The notes: generated by a model from the sequence alone, not told the origin. Shown: positions 39,728 to 49,560, counted from the first letter of the stretch. The stretch is DNA of 64,000 nt from Paenibacillus anaericanus (GCF_003994475.1 NZ_RZNY01000020.1:1-64000); one strand, 5' to 3'. Numbers and translations are program-made.

Positions 39728-41023
39728 TTAATGTGAAGCTTCTTCCTTCTCATTGGACAGACCAAGTACTTGAAGTAGTTTGAAGAATAGGCTGAGCAAC
39801 ATACCGACGATCGTAGCAAGGGCCATTCCCTTTAATTCTACGTCGCCCATAGTTAATTTGGTTCCGCTAAGACCGATAACTAATACGATACTGGTAAGCA
39901 ACAGATTCGTTGCCTTGGAATAATCAACTTTTTGTTCTACCAGAATACGTAGTCCCGAAGCAGCGATTACTCCGAACAAGAGTAGGGATACACCACCCAT
40001 AACCGGTACGGGAATGAATGATATTACCGCAGAGAACTTACCGGAGAATGAGAGTAGAATTGCAAAGATGGCTGCGCCACCAATAACAAAGATTGAATAT
40101 ACTTTGGTTAGTGCCATAACTCCGATATTCTCGCCATAAGTTGTATTCGGTGTTGATCCAACGAAACCGGATATTACGGTAGAAATACCATTTCCCATCA
40201 ACGAACGGTGTAGACCTGGATCTTTAGAAAGATCTTTACCAACGATGTTACTAGTTACAAGTAAATGTCCAATATGCTCAACGATAACGACGAGAGCAGC
40301 CGGAATGATTGTAATAATAACGGAGAGATCCCACTGTGGAGTAGTTACTGTTGGAAGTGAAATCCAATGAGCTGCAGCAATGTTAGCCGTTTGCACTTCG
40401 CCAAGTATATAAGCAAGTCCGTAACCCACGCTGATACCAATTAGAATGTGAATAATCTTCGGAAATCCACGGAAGAGAACGGCACCCAAGACGGTGACAC
40501 CCAGCGTAACCATCGACAACATGATTGTTGTTGGATCAGCTGTCCATGACTCAGATGAATCTGAAGAGATCAGACCAGCCATTCCAGCGGCAACGGGGAT
40601 TAGCTCGAGACCAATCAGGGCTACAATGGCACCCATAGCGGCTGGAGGGAACACAACATCAATCCATGAGGTACCCACATATTTGATAAGTAGACCGACT
40701 AAGATAAAGACGATACCGGTAACGATAAACGCTCCGAGAGCGAGTGCATAGCCATTTCCGGAACTGGCATGGTTCGCTAGAACTACAGATACTGGAGAGA
40801 TGAAGGCAAAGCTTGATCCGAGATAAGCCGGAATTTTACCTTTGCAGACAAGGATGTATAGCAGCGTACCTACTCCGTTCATGAGCAAGATCATACCTGG
40901 ATCTACATGGAAAAGATTTGGCACGAGCACGGTGCTTCCGAACATGGCGAATAGATGTTGCAGACTTAGCAATATGCCAGGTCCAAATGGTACTTTCTCA
41001 TTAACTTGAATTTCGCGTTGCAA
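39728..41023 (-). CDS. uraA: Uracil permease (NCS2 family)
   Basis: A 431-residue nucleobase:cation symporter with about 14 helices. Signatures LLSLQHLFAMFGSTVLVP, the QHLF and FVGSTPNTTYGENIGVMALT motifs, and VFPPAAMGAIVALIGLEL are those of UraA/PyrP uracil transporters. It converges on apt and is probably monocistronic. It is not found at this point in B. subtilis. I see no PyrR-binding attenuator in its 137-bp leader. Confidence 0.93.
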   Translation of the reverse strand: MQREIQVNEKVPFGPGILLSLQHLFAMFGSTVLVPNLFHVDPGMILLMNGVGTLLYILVCKGKIPAYLGSSFAFISPVSVVLANHASSGNGYALALGAFIVTGIVFILVGLLIKYVGTSWIDVVFPPAAMGAIVALIGLELIPVAAGMAGLISSDSSESWTADPTTIMLSMVTLGVTVLGAVLFRGFPKIIHILIGISVGYGLAYILGEVQTANIAAAHWISLPTVTTPQWDLSVIITIIPAALVVIVEHIGHLLVTSNIVGKDLSKDPGLHRSLMGNGISTVISGFVGSTPNTTYGENIGVMALTKVYSIFVIGGAAIFAILLSFSGKFSAVISFIPVPVMGGVSLLLFGVIAASGLRILVEQKVDYSKATNLLLTSIVLVIGLSGTKLTMGDVELKGMALATIVGMLLSLFFKLLQVLGLSNEKEEASH

Positions 41024-41164
41024 ACAGAGTCACTCCTCTAATTTTACGTTCATAGTATATCTATCCTTAATAGATTAAATATAAAGCCGACATTTTTCAA
41101 CAGAAAAATTTAATATATAACATAATATGTGAACTATCCTGAATTCAACATGAGGTATTTGCGC

Positions 41165-41215
41165 AAAAAAAGACCCGGAAGTCAGACACCTTCTATAGGT
41201 GCTATCTTCCGGGTC
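41165..41215 (-). terminator. Terminator of the DUF4870 gene
   Basis: GACCCGGAAG (41172-41181) pairs with CTTCCGGGTC (41206-41215), with an inner CACC/GGTG stem. Read on the minus strand it ends in seven U. Confidence 0.93.
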
Positions 41216-41227
41216 ACGTATAACAAC

Positions 41228-41575
41228 TTAAAATTTATTCATTTGCTGTTCGGCGATGTCCCCGGCAATTGGGAGTTTGAACTGTTTGCCCTGTAGCGCT
41301 AATAACATCAGTACGATCCATAGAATGAAAGTTAAAGGTGTAAGAATGAAGGATACAATCGTACCGATAATTGGAATTAATCCAAGTACAATATTGACGA
41401 CTGTAAGTGAGCCAAATACAATGATCGATTGTAAAGCGTGAAATTTAACAAATCGATTTTCTTTTTCTACGACAAGAAAGATGATTCCTGTAATAAATGC
41501 ACCGAGATAACAGAGAAGTCCAGCTACTTTGGGATCTAATCCGGTTGTGGATGGTCCTAAATTAGTTTCATTCAT
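41228..41575 (-). CDS. DUF4870-domain membrane protein
   Basis: A 115-residue protein with three to four membrane helices and the family pattern KVAGLLCYLGAFITGIIFLV, RFVKFHALQSIIVF and a final hydrophobic hairpin. These small proteins (Tic20-like fold) are common in Firmicutes without a known role. Its own hairpin terminator follows. It is not part of a visible operon. Confidence 0.85.
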   Translation of the reverse strand: MNETNLGPSTTGLDPKVAGLLCYLGAFITGIIFLVVEKENRFVKFHALQSIIVFGSLTVVNIVLGLIPIIGTIVSFILTPLTFILWIVLMLLALQGKQFKLPIAGDIAEQQMNKF

Positions 41576-41842
41576 GAGAATGTAATGTCCTCCTAAATAT
41601 GTAATGGTTTTTCACATAAGTATTCGTCGACCATGGAAAAAATACCTTTTTTTACCCATTATACTTTTTGATACAAGAATTTTGGTGGAATTATCAGTAA
41701 TTTGCGTTGCAACTAGCGCAAGAGTTGACGGAAGGAGACACAAGAGTCATAATTATAGGCAAATCAAAATTGGGGGACGAATGCCCTCTTACATGTAAAT
41801 TCAAGTTTATTTTCCATATAGAAAGGAAACGAATAGTATTCA

Positions 41843-44017
41843 ATGGGCATAGAGCGATTACTTGAGAAAGCCTCCACTTATATAAAAGAACAAGATCTCC
41901 AGCGCATTCAGAAGGCGTACGACTTTGCAGAGCAAGCCCATCACGGACAACTTCGCAAATCAGGAGAACAATATATTTTGCATCCTTTGGCGGTTGCAGA
42001 AATTGTAGTGGGTATGCAGATGGACGTTCTGTCAATCATTGCTGCGCTTCTTCATGATGTAGTGGAGGATACAACCGTTTCTTTGAAAGAAATAAAGGAT
42101 CAGTTTGGCAATGATTGTGCACTTCTAGTCGACGGGTTAACTAAGCTGGAGCGAATTAAGTTCCGATCCAAGGAAGAACAGCAAAATGAAAATTATCGAA
42201 AGATGTTCATTGCCATGGCGCAGGATATTCGAGTAATTGTCATTAAGCTCGCGGATCGACTTCATAACATGCGAACGCTGAAGTATCAGTCGGAAGAGAG
42301 CCAACGGCGGATTGCCTATGAGACTTTAGAAATATTTTGCCCCATTGCTGATCGACTAGGTATTTCTGCGATCAAATGGGAAATGGAAGATATCGCGCTT
42401 CGGTATTTAAACCCGCAGCAATACTACCGTATTGCTAATTTGATGAGCAAAAAGCGGGCGGAACGAGAAGAGTTTATTGAAAATGTCATTTCTCGTATTG
42501 TTGAAAAGCTGCAGGAAATGGGTGTAGAGGCTGAATTATCTGGTCGTCCGAAACATATTTATAGCGTTTATAAGAAGATGACGACGAAGAATAAGCAGTT
42601 TAATGAAATTTATGATTTGCTGGCGATTCGAATTATAGTGGATAATATTAAAGATTGTTACGCTACTTTGGGAATCATTCATACCCTTTGGAAACCGATG
42701 CCGGGACGTTTCAAAGATTACATTGCAATGCCTAAAGCGAATATGTATCAATCTCTTCACACTACTGTGGTTGGTCCTAAGGGTGAGCCTACGGAAGTGC
42801 AGATTCGAACACGTGAAATGCATCAGACTGCGGAATTTGGTATTGCCGCCCACTGGGCTTACAAAGAAGGAACTGATGTTACTACTCCAGAGAATAAGAT
42901 GACTTTCTTCCGCGAGATATTAGAATTGCAGCATGAAGCGAAAGATGCATCTGAGTTTGTTGAATCTCTTAAAATGGACTTCTTCTCTGATTTGGTGTTC
43001 GTATTTACACCGTCCGGCGAAGTTGTAGAATTACCAATCGGTTCTGTACCGCTTGACTTTGCTTTCCGAATTCATACTGAAGTAGGCAATCGTACGATTG
43101 GAGCTAAAGTTAACGGTAGAATTGTGCCGCTTGACCATAAGTTGAAAACAGGGGACATTGTTGAAATTCTGACTTCCAAACATTCTTATGGCCCAAGTCA
43201 GGATTGGCTCAAGATTGCACAGTCTTCTCATGCACGCAGTAAAATTAAGCAATGGTTCAAGAAAGAGAAACGGGAAGAGAATGTCGAGAAGGGTCGCGAA
43301 GCGATTGAACGCGAGCTTAAGCGCGCGGGTATTGAAGTTTCCCCTTGGATGACAGACGATAAGCTTATGGAAGCTGCTAAGAAATATTCCTTTAATGATA
43401 TCGACGATATGTTGTCGGCTATTGGATTCGGCGGGATAACAGCAGCGCAAGTGGTTACCAAGCTAACTGAGAAGTTACGTAAGGAACAGGAAGAGTCCGG
43501 CCATATCGAACTCACCTCGGAAGTGAAGGAAGTCAAAGCAGCACCGGCGGAGCGCAGACGTCCAACTAATGGTGTAGTTGTGAAAGGTATTGATAATCTG
43601 CTCGTTCGTTTTGCCAAATGTTGTAATCCTGTGCCGGGTGACGACATTATTGGTTATATTACACGCGGACGAGGGATTTCCGTTCATCGCAGTGACTGTG
43701 CTAACATTTTGTCAGGAATCGATAGTGATGAAGCAGCTCGTGTGATTGAAGTGGAATGGGAGAACGCTGTGGAAGCCAACTATAGCGTCGACATTGAGAT
43801 CACGGGACATGACCGTAGAAATTTTCTTAATGAAGTATTGCAGGCTGTATCAGAAAGTAAAACAAATATGTCGGCCGTCTCTGGTCGGTCTGATAAGAAT
43901 AAAATGGCTTTGATTCACATGACGATATTAATTCGTAATACAGATCATCTTCAATCCGTCGTGGAGAAAATCAAACGGGTGAAGGACGTTTATACCGTGC
44001 ACCGTATTATGCAATAG
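41843..44017 (+). CDS. relA: Bifunctional (p)ppGpp synthetase/hydrolase RelA/SpoT (Rel)
   Basis: A 724-residue stringent-response enzyme. The HD hydrolase domain is intact (HDVVEDT, ADRLHNMRTL; about 45-150), so degradation is expected as well as synthesis. The synthetase domain at about 235-350 carries GRPKHIYSVYKKM and MPKANMYQSLHTTVVGP. TGS at about 390-455 (FVFTPSGEVVELPIG), a zinc-finger-like CCNPVPGDDIIGYITRGRG and a C-terminal ACT domain follow. ATG 41843 follows AAAGGAAACG. The 267 bp upstream hold nothing recognised. The relA-dtd order matches B. subtilis. Confidence 0.97.
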   Translation: MGIERLLEKASTYIKEQDLQRIQKAYDFAEQAHHGQLRKSGEQYILHPLAVAEIVVGMQMDVLSIIAALLHDVVEDTTVSLKEIKDQFGNDCALLVDGLTKLERIKFRSKEEQQNENYRKMFIAMAQDIRVIVIKLADRLHNMRTLKYQSEESQRRIAYETLEIFCPIADRLGISAIKWEMEDIALRYLNPQQYYRIANLMSKKRAEREEFIENVISRIVEKLQEMGVEAELSGRPKHIYSVYKKMTTKNKQFNEIYDLLAIRIIVDNIKDCYATLGIIHTLWKPMPGRFKDYIAMPKANMYQSLHTTVVGPKGEPTEVQIRTREMHQTAEFGIAAHWAYKEGTDVTTPENKMTFFREILELQHEAKDASEFVESLKMDFFSDLVFVFTPSGEVVELPIGSVPLDFAFRIHTEVGNRTIGAKVNGRIVPLDHKLKTGDIVEILTSKHSYGPSQDWLKIAQSSHARSKIKQWFKKEKREENVEKGREAIERELKRAGIEVSPWMTDDKLMEAAKKYSFNDIDDMLSAIGFGGITAAQVVTKLTEKLRKEQEESGHIELTSEVKEVKAAPAERRRPTNGVVVKGIDNLLVRFAKCCNPVPGDDIIGYITRGRGISVHRSDCANILSGIDSDEAARVIEVEWENAVEANYSVDIEITGHDRRNFLNEVLQAVSESKTNMSAVSGRSDKNKMALIHMTILIRNTDHLQSVVEKIKRVKDVYTVHRIMQ

Positions 44018-44062
44018 GCGTCTTTGGTCTGAACGGTTACAGAAATTAAGGGGTAAGTTGAT

Positions 44063-44512
44063 ATGAGAATTGTCGTTCAAAGATGTAAGAGTGCTAAAGT
44101 AACGGTGGATGGACAAGTGGTCGGTCAGATAGCTCATGGACTGTTGTTATTAGTAGGAATTACACATGATGATACAGAAAAAGATGCCCTGTATCTGGCG
44201 GAAAAAGTATCTGGTTTACGTATTTTTGAAGATGAAGAAGGTAAACTAAATCACAGCGTACTGGATATTGGCGGGGCGATCCTGTCAGTATCCCAGTTCA
44301 CATTGTATGGAGATTGCCGCAAAGGAAGACGACCGAATTTCATGGCAGCGGCAAAATCCGATGTTGCATCACCTTTGTATGATCAATTTAACGAGTTGCT
44401 TAGGAGTAAAGGATTGACCGTTGAAACTGGGCTATTTGGCGCAGAGATGGATGTGGAACTGGTCAATTGGGGACCCGTGACCATGATCTTGGATAGCCCA
44501 ACCTTAGCCTAA
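44063..44512 (+). CDS. dtd: D-aminoacyl-tRNA deacylase
   Basis: A 149-residue proofreading enzyme that removes D-amino acids from tRNA. The two signature motifs are present: SQFTLYGD (SQxTL) and NWGPVTMIL (GPVT). N-terminus [17 protein letters not shown] is standard. It lies 45 bp after relA. Confidence 0.97.
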   Translation: MRIVVQRCKSAKVTVDGQVVGQIAHGLLLLVGITHDDTEKDALYLAEKVSGLRIFEDEEGKLNHSVLDIGGAILSVSQFTLYGDCRKGRRPNFMAAAKSDVASPLYDQFNELLRSKGLTVETGLFGAEMDVELVNWGPVTMILDSPTLA

Positions 44513-44603
44513 GAGTCGGACAAGTTGAATGGGATAGGAAGCACCTTTTGTGGATAAGCTTTCATAGAAGAGATGATTCCACTGCATAAAGGAGTTCTAT
44601 CAC

Positions 44604-44771
44604 ATGCGTCAATCTATGAAGCCTAGACAATGGCAATATGCACCACTTCTGACGTCTGGAAGTTCTGAGGAAACAGGCATGTTGTCCAGAATAGCTCACA
44701 ATGAGGAATTTGTTACGTTGCTTCAGGAGGTTAAACCTTCGGTTGGGTTGACTCCTCGTTCAGGCAAGTGA
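44604..44771 (+). CDS. Uncharacterised 55-residue protein
   Basis: A short ORF, MRQSMKPRQWQYAPLLTS..., starting at ATG 44604 nine bases after AAAGGAG and ending 27 bp before a terminator. It has no signal peptide or membrane segment. The second half (RIAHNEEFVTLLQEVKP) could form one amphipathic helix. The SD and terminator support a real gene, but I recognise no family. Confidence 0.55.
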   Translation: MRQSMKPRQWQYAPLLTSGSSEETGMLSRIAHNEEFVTLLQEVKPSVGLTPRSGK

Positions 44772-44797
44772 AAATATAATTTAATATGGATGATGCG

Positions 44798-44823
44798 AAA
44801 GAGCCTGCGGGTTCTTTTTTTTT
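44798..44823 (+). terminator. Terminator after the 55-residue ORF
   Basis: AAAGAGCC pairs with GGTTCTTT around TGCG, followed by more T. Confidence 0.88.
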
Positions 44824-44911
44824 GCATTCAGGTTTGTTATAAAGTACTCTCTTTCGGGTAATAACAACTTAGATGGATTAAAGGTTGTATAGAAAAGGAG
44901 AGATGGTCAAA

Positions 44912-45349
44912 ATGTCCAAACACATTCAGGCTTATTTTAAAAGTGAAGACGACGCGGAAGGTGCTAGAAGCAGTCTCCTACCACTCGGGTTAGAACAGTT
45001 AGAGGTAGGACATCTTGATCAGGCGATGGGTAGAACCTCTAATTTGCAAGTTCCTTTGTCTCCTGCAAATACTGGATCTATGGCGACAGGAAATGTCGTT
45101 GCTACGGGAGGGTACTCTGGAAGCACACCCTCCCTTGGTATAATTCCGATTGTATCTTCGAATGTAGCCGATGGTGAGGTTGAACGGCCTGACGAAGCGT
45201 TAGATGCAGTAGTTGGCTTTGAAAATATTGGAGATGTTGATTCTGACTTGCAATATGTGCTCAACGCTAAAGTGAAGGATAGCGAGTACGATGATGTCGT
45301 TCAAAAGTTACGCAGTCAAGGAGCGTATGTGGCGCAACTTAATGAGTAG
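44912..45349 (+). CDS. Uncharacterised 145-residue protein
   Basis: An acidic soluble protein. The N-terminus (MSKHIQAYFKSEDDAEGARS) and a C-terminal half that repeats its flavour (YVLNAKVKDSEYDDVVQKLRSQGAYVAQL) suggest two small alpha-beta (ferredoxin-like) units joined by a Gly/Ser/Pro-rich middle (about 48-85). Loosely similar to YflT-type stress proteins, but that is a weak guess. ATG 44912 is preferred because AAAGGAG lies 11 bases upstream; an ATG at 44903 is too close. It has its own terminator. Confidence 0.7.
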   Translation: MSKHIQAYFKSEDDAEGARSSLLPLGLEQLEVGHLDQAMGRTSNLQVPLSPANTGSMATGNVVATGGYSGSTPSLGIIPIVSSNVADGEVERPDEALDAVVGFENIGDVDSDLQYVLNAKVKDSEYDDVVQKLRSQGAYVAQLNE

Positions 45350-45464
45350 GACAACAATTGTAGCGCTTTCATTTTTGTAATATAACTGTAATGTTAGGAT
45401 CATGTTCCTTTAACATTGTCTGCTTATAATAACAGCATGACCCCCTTTTAATATATTACTTTTG

Positions 45465-45497
45465 GACCTGCACCCCGTTGGTGACAGGTCTTTTTCT
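45465..45497 (+). terminator. Terminator of the 145-residue protein gene
   Basis: GACCTGCACC pairs with GGTG(A)CAGGTC and is followed by five T. Confidence 0.88.
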
Positions 45498-45506
45498 TTG
45501 TTTGTC

Positions 45507-45535
45507 TTGACTTTGTGGCAAGGGTTACTTAAAAT
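45507..45535 (+). promoter_or_regulatory. SigA-type promoter of hisS-aspS
   Basis: TTGACT at 45507-45512 and TAAAAT at 45530-45535 with exactly 17 bp spacing, about 30 bp before the T-box stem I. Confidence 0.75.
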
Positions 45536-45564
45536 CAGGAAATATACAGTTTGTTTTATACTTA

Positions 45565-45952
45565 TTCGATGACGGGAAAAAGTACTTCAGCTCCACATCC
45601 ACAGAGAGGAATCCCAGACTTTGCGCCACTACCCATGTTATGTTGGAACCTAGTGGCTTATGTAGAAGTCAGGCTGGAAGGATTCTGGTGATGATTGAAC
45701 GAAAGACTTCTCAGAGAACCGACGACGAAATACGGACGAGTAGGGCGATCCTATTCAGCTGATAAAGTAGACGATTGGCGTAGGCGGGCGATAACCGCTT
45801 TGAGCGAATGCCATATTTACTACGGGGCAACCTATAACAATTCTTGTTATGTTGGACCGGAGGGTGGTATTCGGAATGTGGGTGGCACCACGGGTGAATT
45901 GGAATCCAATCTCTCGTCCCTGTTGTTTTTATTAAACAGGAACGGGATTTTT
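45565..45952 (+). promoter_or_regulatory. T-box riboswitch upstream of hisS-aspS, specifier GAC (Asp)
   Basis: The T-box element TGGGTGGCACCACG lies at 45879-45892. Stem I arms can be traced: GAATCC 45609-45614 with 45680-45685, and GCCACTA 45625-45631 with 45651-45657. The segment AACGAAA-GAC-TTCTCAGAG is laid out like the specifier region of the glyQS T-box, so the specifier is GAC at 45705-45707, an Asp codon. The bulge TGGC pairs with a GCCA tRNA end, which tRNA-Asp has, whereas tRNA-His has C at the discriminator. The terminator stem (45912-45924 with 45935-45947) and T run complete the switch. Uncharged tRNA-Asp should induce transcription. Confidence 0.9.
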
Positions 45953-46010
45953 CTGTTTTTAGGGCTATTTTTTCACAAGATAAATTGATATTGGATGGAG
46001 GGTGGAGCAC

Positions 46011-47267
46011 ATGGGAAATACCAATTTTACTAAACCAAAAGGAACGCAGGATTTACTGCCGGGTACAGTTGAGAAATGGCAGTTTATTGAAGAAAAGGCT
46101 CGCAATTTGTGCCAGCGATTCAATTACCGGGAGATTCGGACACCGATCTTCGAACAGACTTCACTTTTCTCACGAGGTGTTGGTGAAACAACCGATATTG
46201 TAGAGAAGGAAATGTACACCTTTTTGGATAAAGGTGATCGCAGCATGACACTTAGACCGGAAGGAACGGCTGGTGTAGTTCGCTCTTATGTCGAGAACAA
46301 GCTTTTTGGCGACCCGGACATTAGCAAGTTGTATTATATCGGACCCATGTTCCGTTATGAGCGGCCACAGGCAGGACGTCAACGTCAGTTCCACCAGTTT
46401 GGTGTGGAAGCGTTTGGGGCAACTAATCCAGCGATCGATGCTGAGGTTGTAGCACTTGGTTATGAATATTGCCGTGAACTAGGCCTAAAAGGTGTAAAAG
46501 TTGAACTGAATTCTGTGGGTAATCCGGCTTGTCGAGCAGTATACCGCGAGAAGTTGCTTCAATTCTTAACACCGATAAAAGATAGCTTATGTAAGGATTG
46601 TCAGTCCCGGATGGATCGTAATCCACTGCGTGTATTGGACTGTAAAGTCGATCAAGATAAGTTTGGTGGGGCGCCGTCCATTCTAGATAGCTTGGACGAA
46701 GAATGCACTATGCATTTTGCTAAAGTGCAGGAACTACTAACAGCGATGGAAGTTGATTATGTCATTAATCCCCGACTTGTTCGTGGACTGGACTATTATA
46801 CGCACACTGCGTTTGAATATAAAGCTGAAGGTATTGGCGCTATCGATACGATTGGTGGCGGCGGACGGTACAACGGTCTCGTAAGTCAAGTTGGTGGTCC
46901 GGATCAACCTGGTATCGGTTTTGGCCTTGGTCTGGAGCGGATTGCCATCATTCTAGAGAAACAAGGAATCGGAATCAGCGGGGTTAAACCGCTTGATGTC
47001 TACCTCGTTGCTCTAGGAGAAGCCGCAGATAAAGAAGTTACTACACAGCTGTTTAAGCTTCGTCAAGCTGGATATTCCGCTGATCGAGATTATCTTGATC
47101 GCAAAATGAAGGCACAGATGAAATCAGCTGACCGCATGCAAGCCCGCTACACTGCCATCCTCGGTGATGACGAGCTGTTGCGCGGCGAAATCTCCCTCAA
47201 ATCAATGGAGAACGGTGAACAACGCACCGTTAAACTGTCGAATTTAGTGAACGAGCTAAGTAAATAA
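46011..47267 (+). CDS. hisS: Histidyl-tRNA synthetase
   Basis: A 418-residue class II synthetase. Motif 2 GPMFRYERPQAGRQRQFHQFG, His-A motif LVRGLDYYTHTAFEY, motif 3 GIGFGLGLERIAI and a C-terminal anticodon domain. ATG 46011 (MGNTNFTKPKGTQDLLP) is nine bases after GGAGG; a GTG three codons earlier overlaps the SD. It follows the T-box directly and leads an operon with aspS, from which it is separated by the hairpin-repeat region. Confidence 0.98.
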   Translation: MGNTNFTKPKGTQDLLPGTVEKWQFIEEKARNLCQRFNYREIRTPIFEQTSLFSRGVGETTDIVEKEMYTFLDKGDRSMTLRPEGTAGVVRSYVENKLFGDPDISKLYYIGPMFRYERPQAGRQRQFHQFGVEAFGATNPAIDAEVVALGYEYCRELGLKGVKVELNSVGNPACRAVYREKLLQFLTPIKDSLCKDCQSRMDRNPLRVLDCKVDQDKFGGAPSILDSLDEECTMHFAKVQELLTAMEVDYVINPRLVRGLDYYTHTAFEYKAEGIGAIDTIGGGGRYNGLVSQVGGPDQPGIGFGLGLERIAIILEKQGIGISGVKPLDVYLVALGEAADKEVTTQLFKLRQAGYSADRDYLDRKMKAQMKSADRMQARYTAILGDDELLRGEISLKSMENGEQRTVKLSNLVNELSK

Positions 47268-47302
47268 GAGGCATGGAAGTAGTAGTACTGCTCCAGCGTA
47301 CA

Positions 47303-47660
47303 GCGCATCCCGAAGGGACAGCGGCTCTCAACACGTAGAAAGTAGCGCATCTCCGAAGGAGACAGCGCTCCAGCAGGTGCACAAGTAGTAGAGCGTGCCC
47401 CGAAGGGGAGAAAAGCGACTACTAGCACGTGGCCACCTGGGTGCGTCGAAAGCAGCAGAATTCACCAGTGTGTTTCCAGGTAATACGGGTGCAGCAAAAG
47501 TAAGACGTACCCGAAGGGGGAAAAGCGTGCCACGCACAAAACCTAAGCGCATCTCCGAAGGAGATAGCGATACAGGAGCGCCTCTACAGCCTCCCAAGTT
47601 ACCTAAGCGGGTATCCAAAGGGCGGCAGCCCTTGGGGCCCTCCCTTATGGTAAGGGAGGG
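47303..47660 (+). repeat. Array of related hairpin repeats between hisS and aspS
   Basis: The 457-bp gap between hisS and aspS is markedly more GC-rich than its surroundings and carries repeated imperfect palindromes with core CC-GAA-GG flanked by GCG arms. Copies lie at 47303-47322, 47344-47369, 47385-47424, 47503-47528 and 47546-47569, e.g. AGCGCATCTCC-GAA-GGAGA. A looser sixth structure is at 47604-47635 and a plain hairpin (CCCTCCCTTA/TAAGGGAGGG) at 47638-47660. Copies share arms but vary in length and spacing, with compensating changes in the stems. They are not a CRISPR and not clearly coding. They may be mobile palindromic units or mRNA-processing elements. Confidence 0.8.
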
Positions 47661-47724
47661 TTTGGGTGGGATGAGACCCATGGGATGAGAAAGATAAATA
47701 AAACTCAAAAGGGAGATAACTATT

Positions 47725-49506
47725 ATGAAACGCACACACCATTGCGGAGCAATAAGCACCGCGAATATTGGAGAAACGGTAACATTAAACGGATGGGTTC
47801 AGACCCGTCGCGACTTGGGGGGCGTACTCTTTATAGACCTGCGTGACCGCAGCGGTATTGTCCAAGTTGTATTTAACCCAGCTTATTCTGGAGAAGCACT
47901 GCAAATCGCTGACAGAGTTCGTAGTGAGTATGTAATTGCTGTTAGTGGTAAAGTCGTTAAACGTGATGCAGAAACAGTAAACGCAAACTTGCCTACGGGT
48001 GAAGTTGAAGTGCAAATTACAGAAATCGAAGTGTTGAACGCTGCTAAAACTCCACCATTCTTCATTGAAGATGGAGTTGAAGTGGATGAGTCCCTTCGTC
48101 TTAAATATCGTTACCTTGATCTCCGTCGTCCTGAAATGCAAAAGACATTGTGGCTCCGCTCCAAAGCGGCTAAAGTATTCCGTGATTTCTTAGATGGAGA
48201 AGGATTTATTGAAGTAGAAACACCAATCTTGACTAAGAGTTCCCCTGAAGGCGCTCGTGATTATCTCGTACCTAGCCGTGTTCACCCTGGTGAATTCTTT
48301 GCACTACCACAATCACCACAATTGTACAAACAATTACTCATGGTGAGTGGTGTAGAACGTTATTACCAAATCGCACGTTGTTTCCGTGATGAAGATCTTC
48401 GTGCTGACCGTCAGCCAGAATTCACACAAGTGGACATTGAGACGTCTTTCCTTACACAGGACGATCTTCTGGGCATGATGGAGCAACTGATGGTACGTCT
48501 CTTCAGAGAAACCAAAGGTATTGAACTTGAGACACCATTCCAACGTCTAAGCTATGCTGATGCTATTGGCAAATACGGATCTGATAAACCGGATCTTCGT
48601 TTCGGATTAGAACTGATTGAAGTGAACGACATCGTTGCGACAAGTGGTGTTAAAGTATTTGCGTCTGTCATCGAAAAAGGTGGAGAAGTTAAAGTACTGA
48701 ACGCTAAAGGTTGCGGAACTTGGAGTCGGAAGGAAATTGACGACCTTGGACCATTCGCTGCTCGTTATGGAGCTAAAGGTTTGGCTTGGATTCAAGTGAA
48801 AGAGGGAGAATTCCGCGGTCCGATCGTTAAATTCTTCAATGAACAAGAAATTGAAGCCCTTAAGGAACGTACTGGAGCTGAAGAAGGAGACTTGTTGCTC
48901 TTCTCTGCTGATACTAAAAAGGTAGTTGCTGATGTTCTTGGTAATCTTCGACTTAAAATTGGCCGTCAACTTGGATTGATTGACGATAATGTATTTAAAT
49001 TCGCTTGGGTTGTTAACTTCCCATTGCTCGGCTGGGATGAAGATCAGAAGCGTTATGTTGCAGAACACCATCCGTTCACACGCCCACGTGAAGAAGATGT
49101 TGCCCTATTCGACACGGATCCAGGACAAATTCTTGCTCAAGCTTATGACATTGTCCTGAACGGATATGAAGTAGGCGGCGGCTCGATGCGGATATACAAA
49201 CGTGATGTACAGGAGAAAATGTTCGCAGCGATCGGTTTGTCTCAAGAAGAAGCTCAAGATAAATTTGGCTACTTAATGGATGCATTCGAATACGGAACTC
49301 CTCCACACGGCGGGATTGCTTTTGGTTTTGACCGTCTTGTGATGTTGCTATCTGGTCGTACCAATTTGCGTGAAACTATTGCATTCCCTAAGACAGCGAG
49401 CGCTACTGATTTGTTAATGAACGCTCCAGCTGAGGTAGATGCAACACAATTGGAACAGTTGCATATCAAAGTAGCACTTAAGAAGTTGGCTGAAGAAACA
49501 AAGTAA
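47725..49506 (+). CDS. aspS: Aspartyl-tRNA synthetase
   Basis: A 593-residue bacterial-type class II synthetase. N-terminal OB-fold anticodon domain ([20 protein letters not shown]), catalytic motifs [20 protein letters not shown] and [16 protein letters not shown], and the bacterial insertion (GAD) domain between. The start is ATG after AAAGGGAG. It is downstream of hisS, and no second T-box is seen in the gap, so the Asp-reading T-box at 45.6-45.9 kb is its likely control. Confidence 0.98.
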   Translation: MKRTHHCGAISTANIGETVTLNGWVQTRRDLGGVLFIDLRDRSGIVQVVFNPAYSGEALQIADRVRSEYVIAVSGKVVKRDAETVNANLPTGEVEVQITEIEVLNAAKTPPFFIEDGVEVDESLRLKYRYLDLRRPEMQKTLWLRSKAAKVFRDFLDGEGFIEVETPILTKSSPEGARDYLVPSRVHPGEFFALPQSPQLYKQLLMVSGVERYYQIARCFRDEDLRADRQPEFTQVDIETSFLTQDDLLGMMEQLMVRLFRETKGIELETPFQRLSYADAIGKYGSDKPDLRFGLELIEVNDIVATSGVKVFASVIEKGGEVKVLNAKGCGTWSRKEIDDLGPFAARYGAKGLAWIQVKEGEFRGPIVKFFNEQEIEALKERTGAEEGDLLLFSADTKKVVADVLGNLRLKIGRQLGLIDDNVFKFAWVVNFPLLGWDEDQKRYVAEHHPFTRPREEDVALFDTDPGQILAQAYDIVLNGYEVGGGSMRIYKRDVQEKMFAAIGLSQEEAQDKFGYLMDAFEYGTPPHGGIAFGFDRLVMLLSGRTNLRETIAFPKTASATDLLMNAPAEVDATQLEQLHIKVALKKLAEETK

Positions 49507-49560
49507 TATCACCATTTCTAGAGCACATCAATGTAAATAAGTTATAGAGCTTTGAAGGTG

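Noticed and set aside
41024..41164. PyrR attenuator or purine/uracil riboswitch before the uracil permease
   Set aside because: The leader is AT-rich with no matching conserved anti-antiterminator or aptamer motif.
45358..45371. cre-like TTGTAGCGCTTTCA upstream of the his/asp region
   Set aside because: Three mismatches to consensus and it lies at the end of an unrelated gene, upstream of its terminator.
47303..47569. CRISPR array
   Set aside because: Units are palindromes of unequal length at irregular spacing, not identical repeats separated by constant-length unique spacers, and no cas genes are nearby.
47395..47688. A 97-residue plus-strand frame (and a minus-strand frame at 47328-47759) in the hisS-aspS gap
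   Set aside because: Both run through the hairpin repeats, have low-complexity Arg/Gly/Pro-rich products and lack SD sites.
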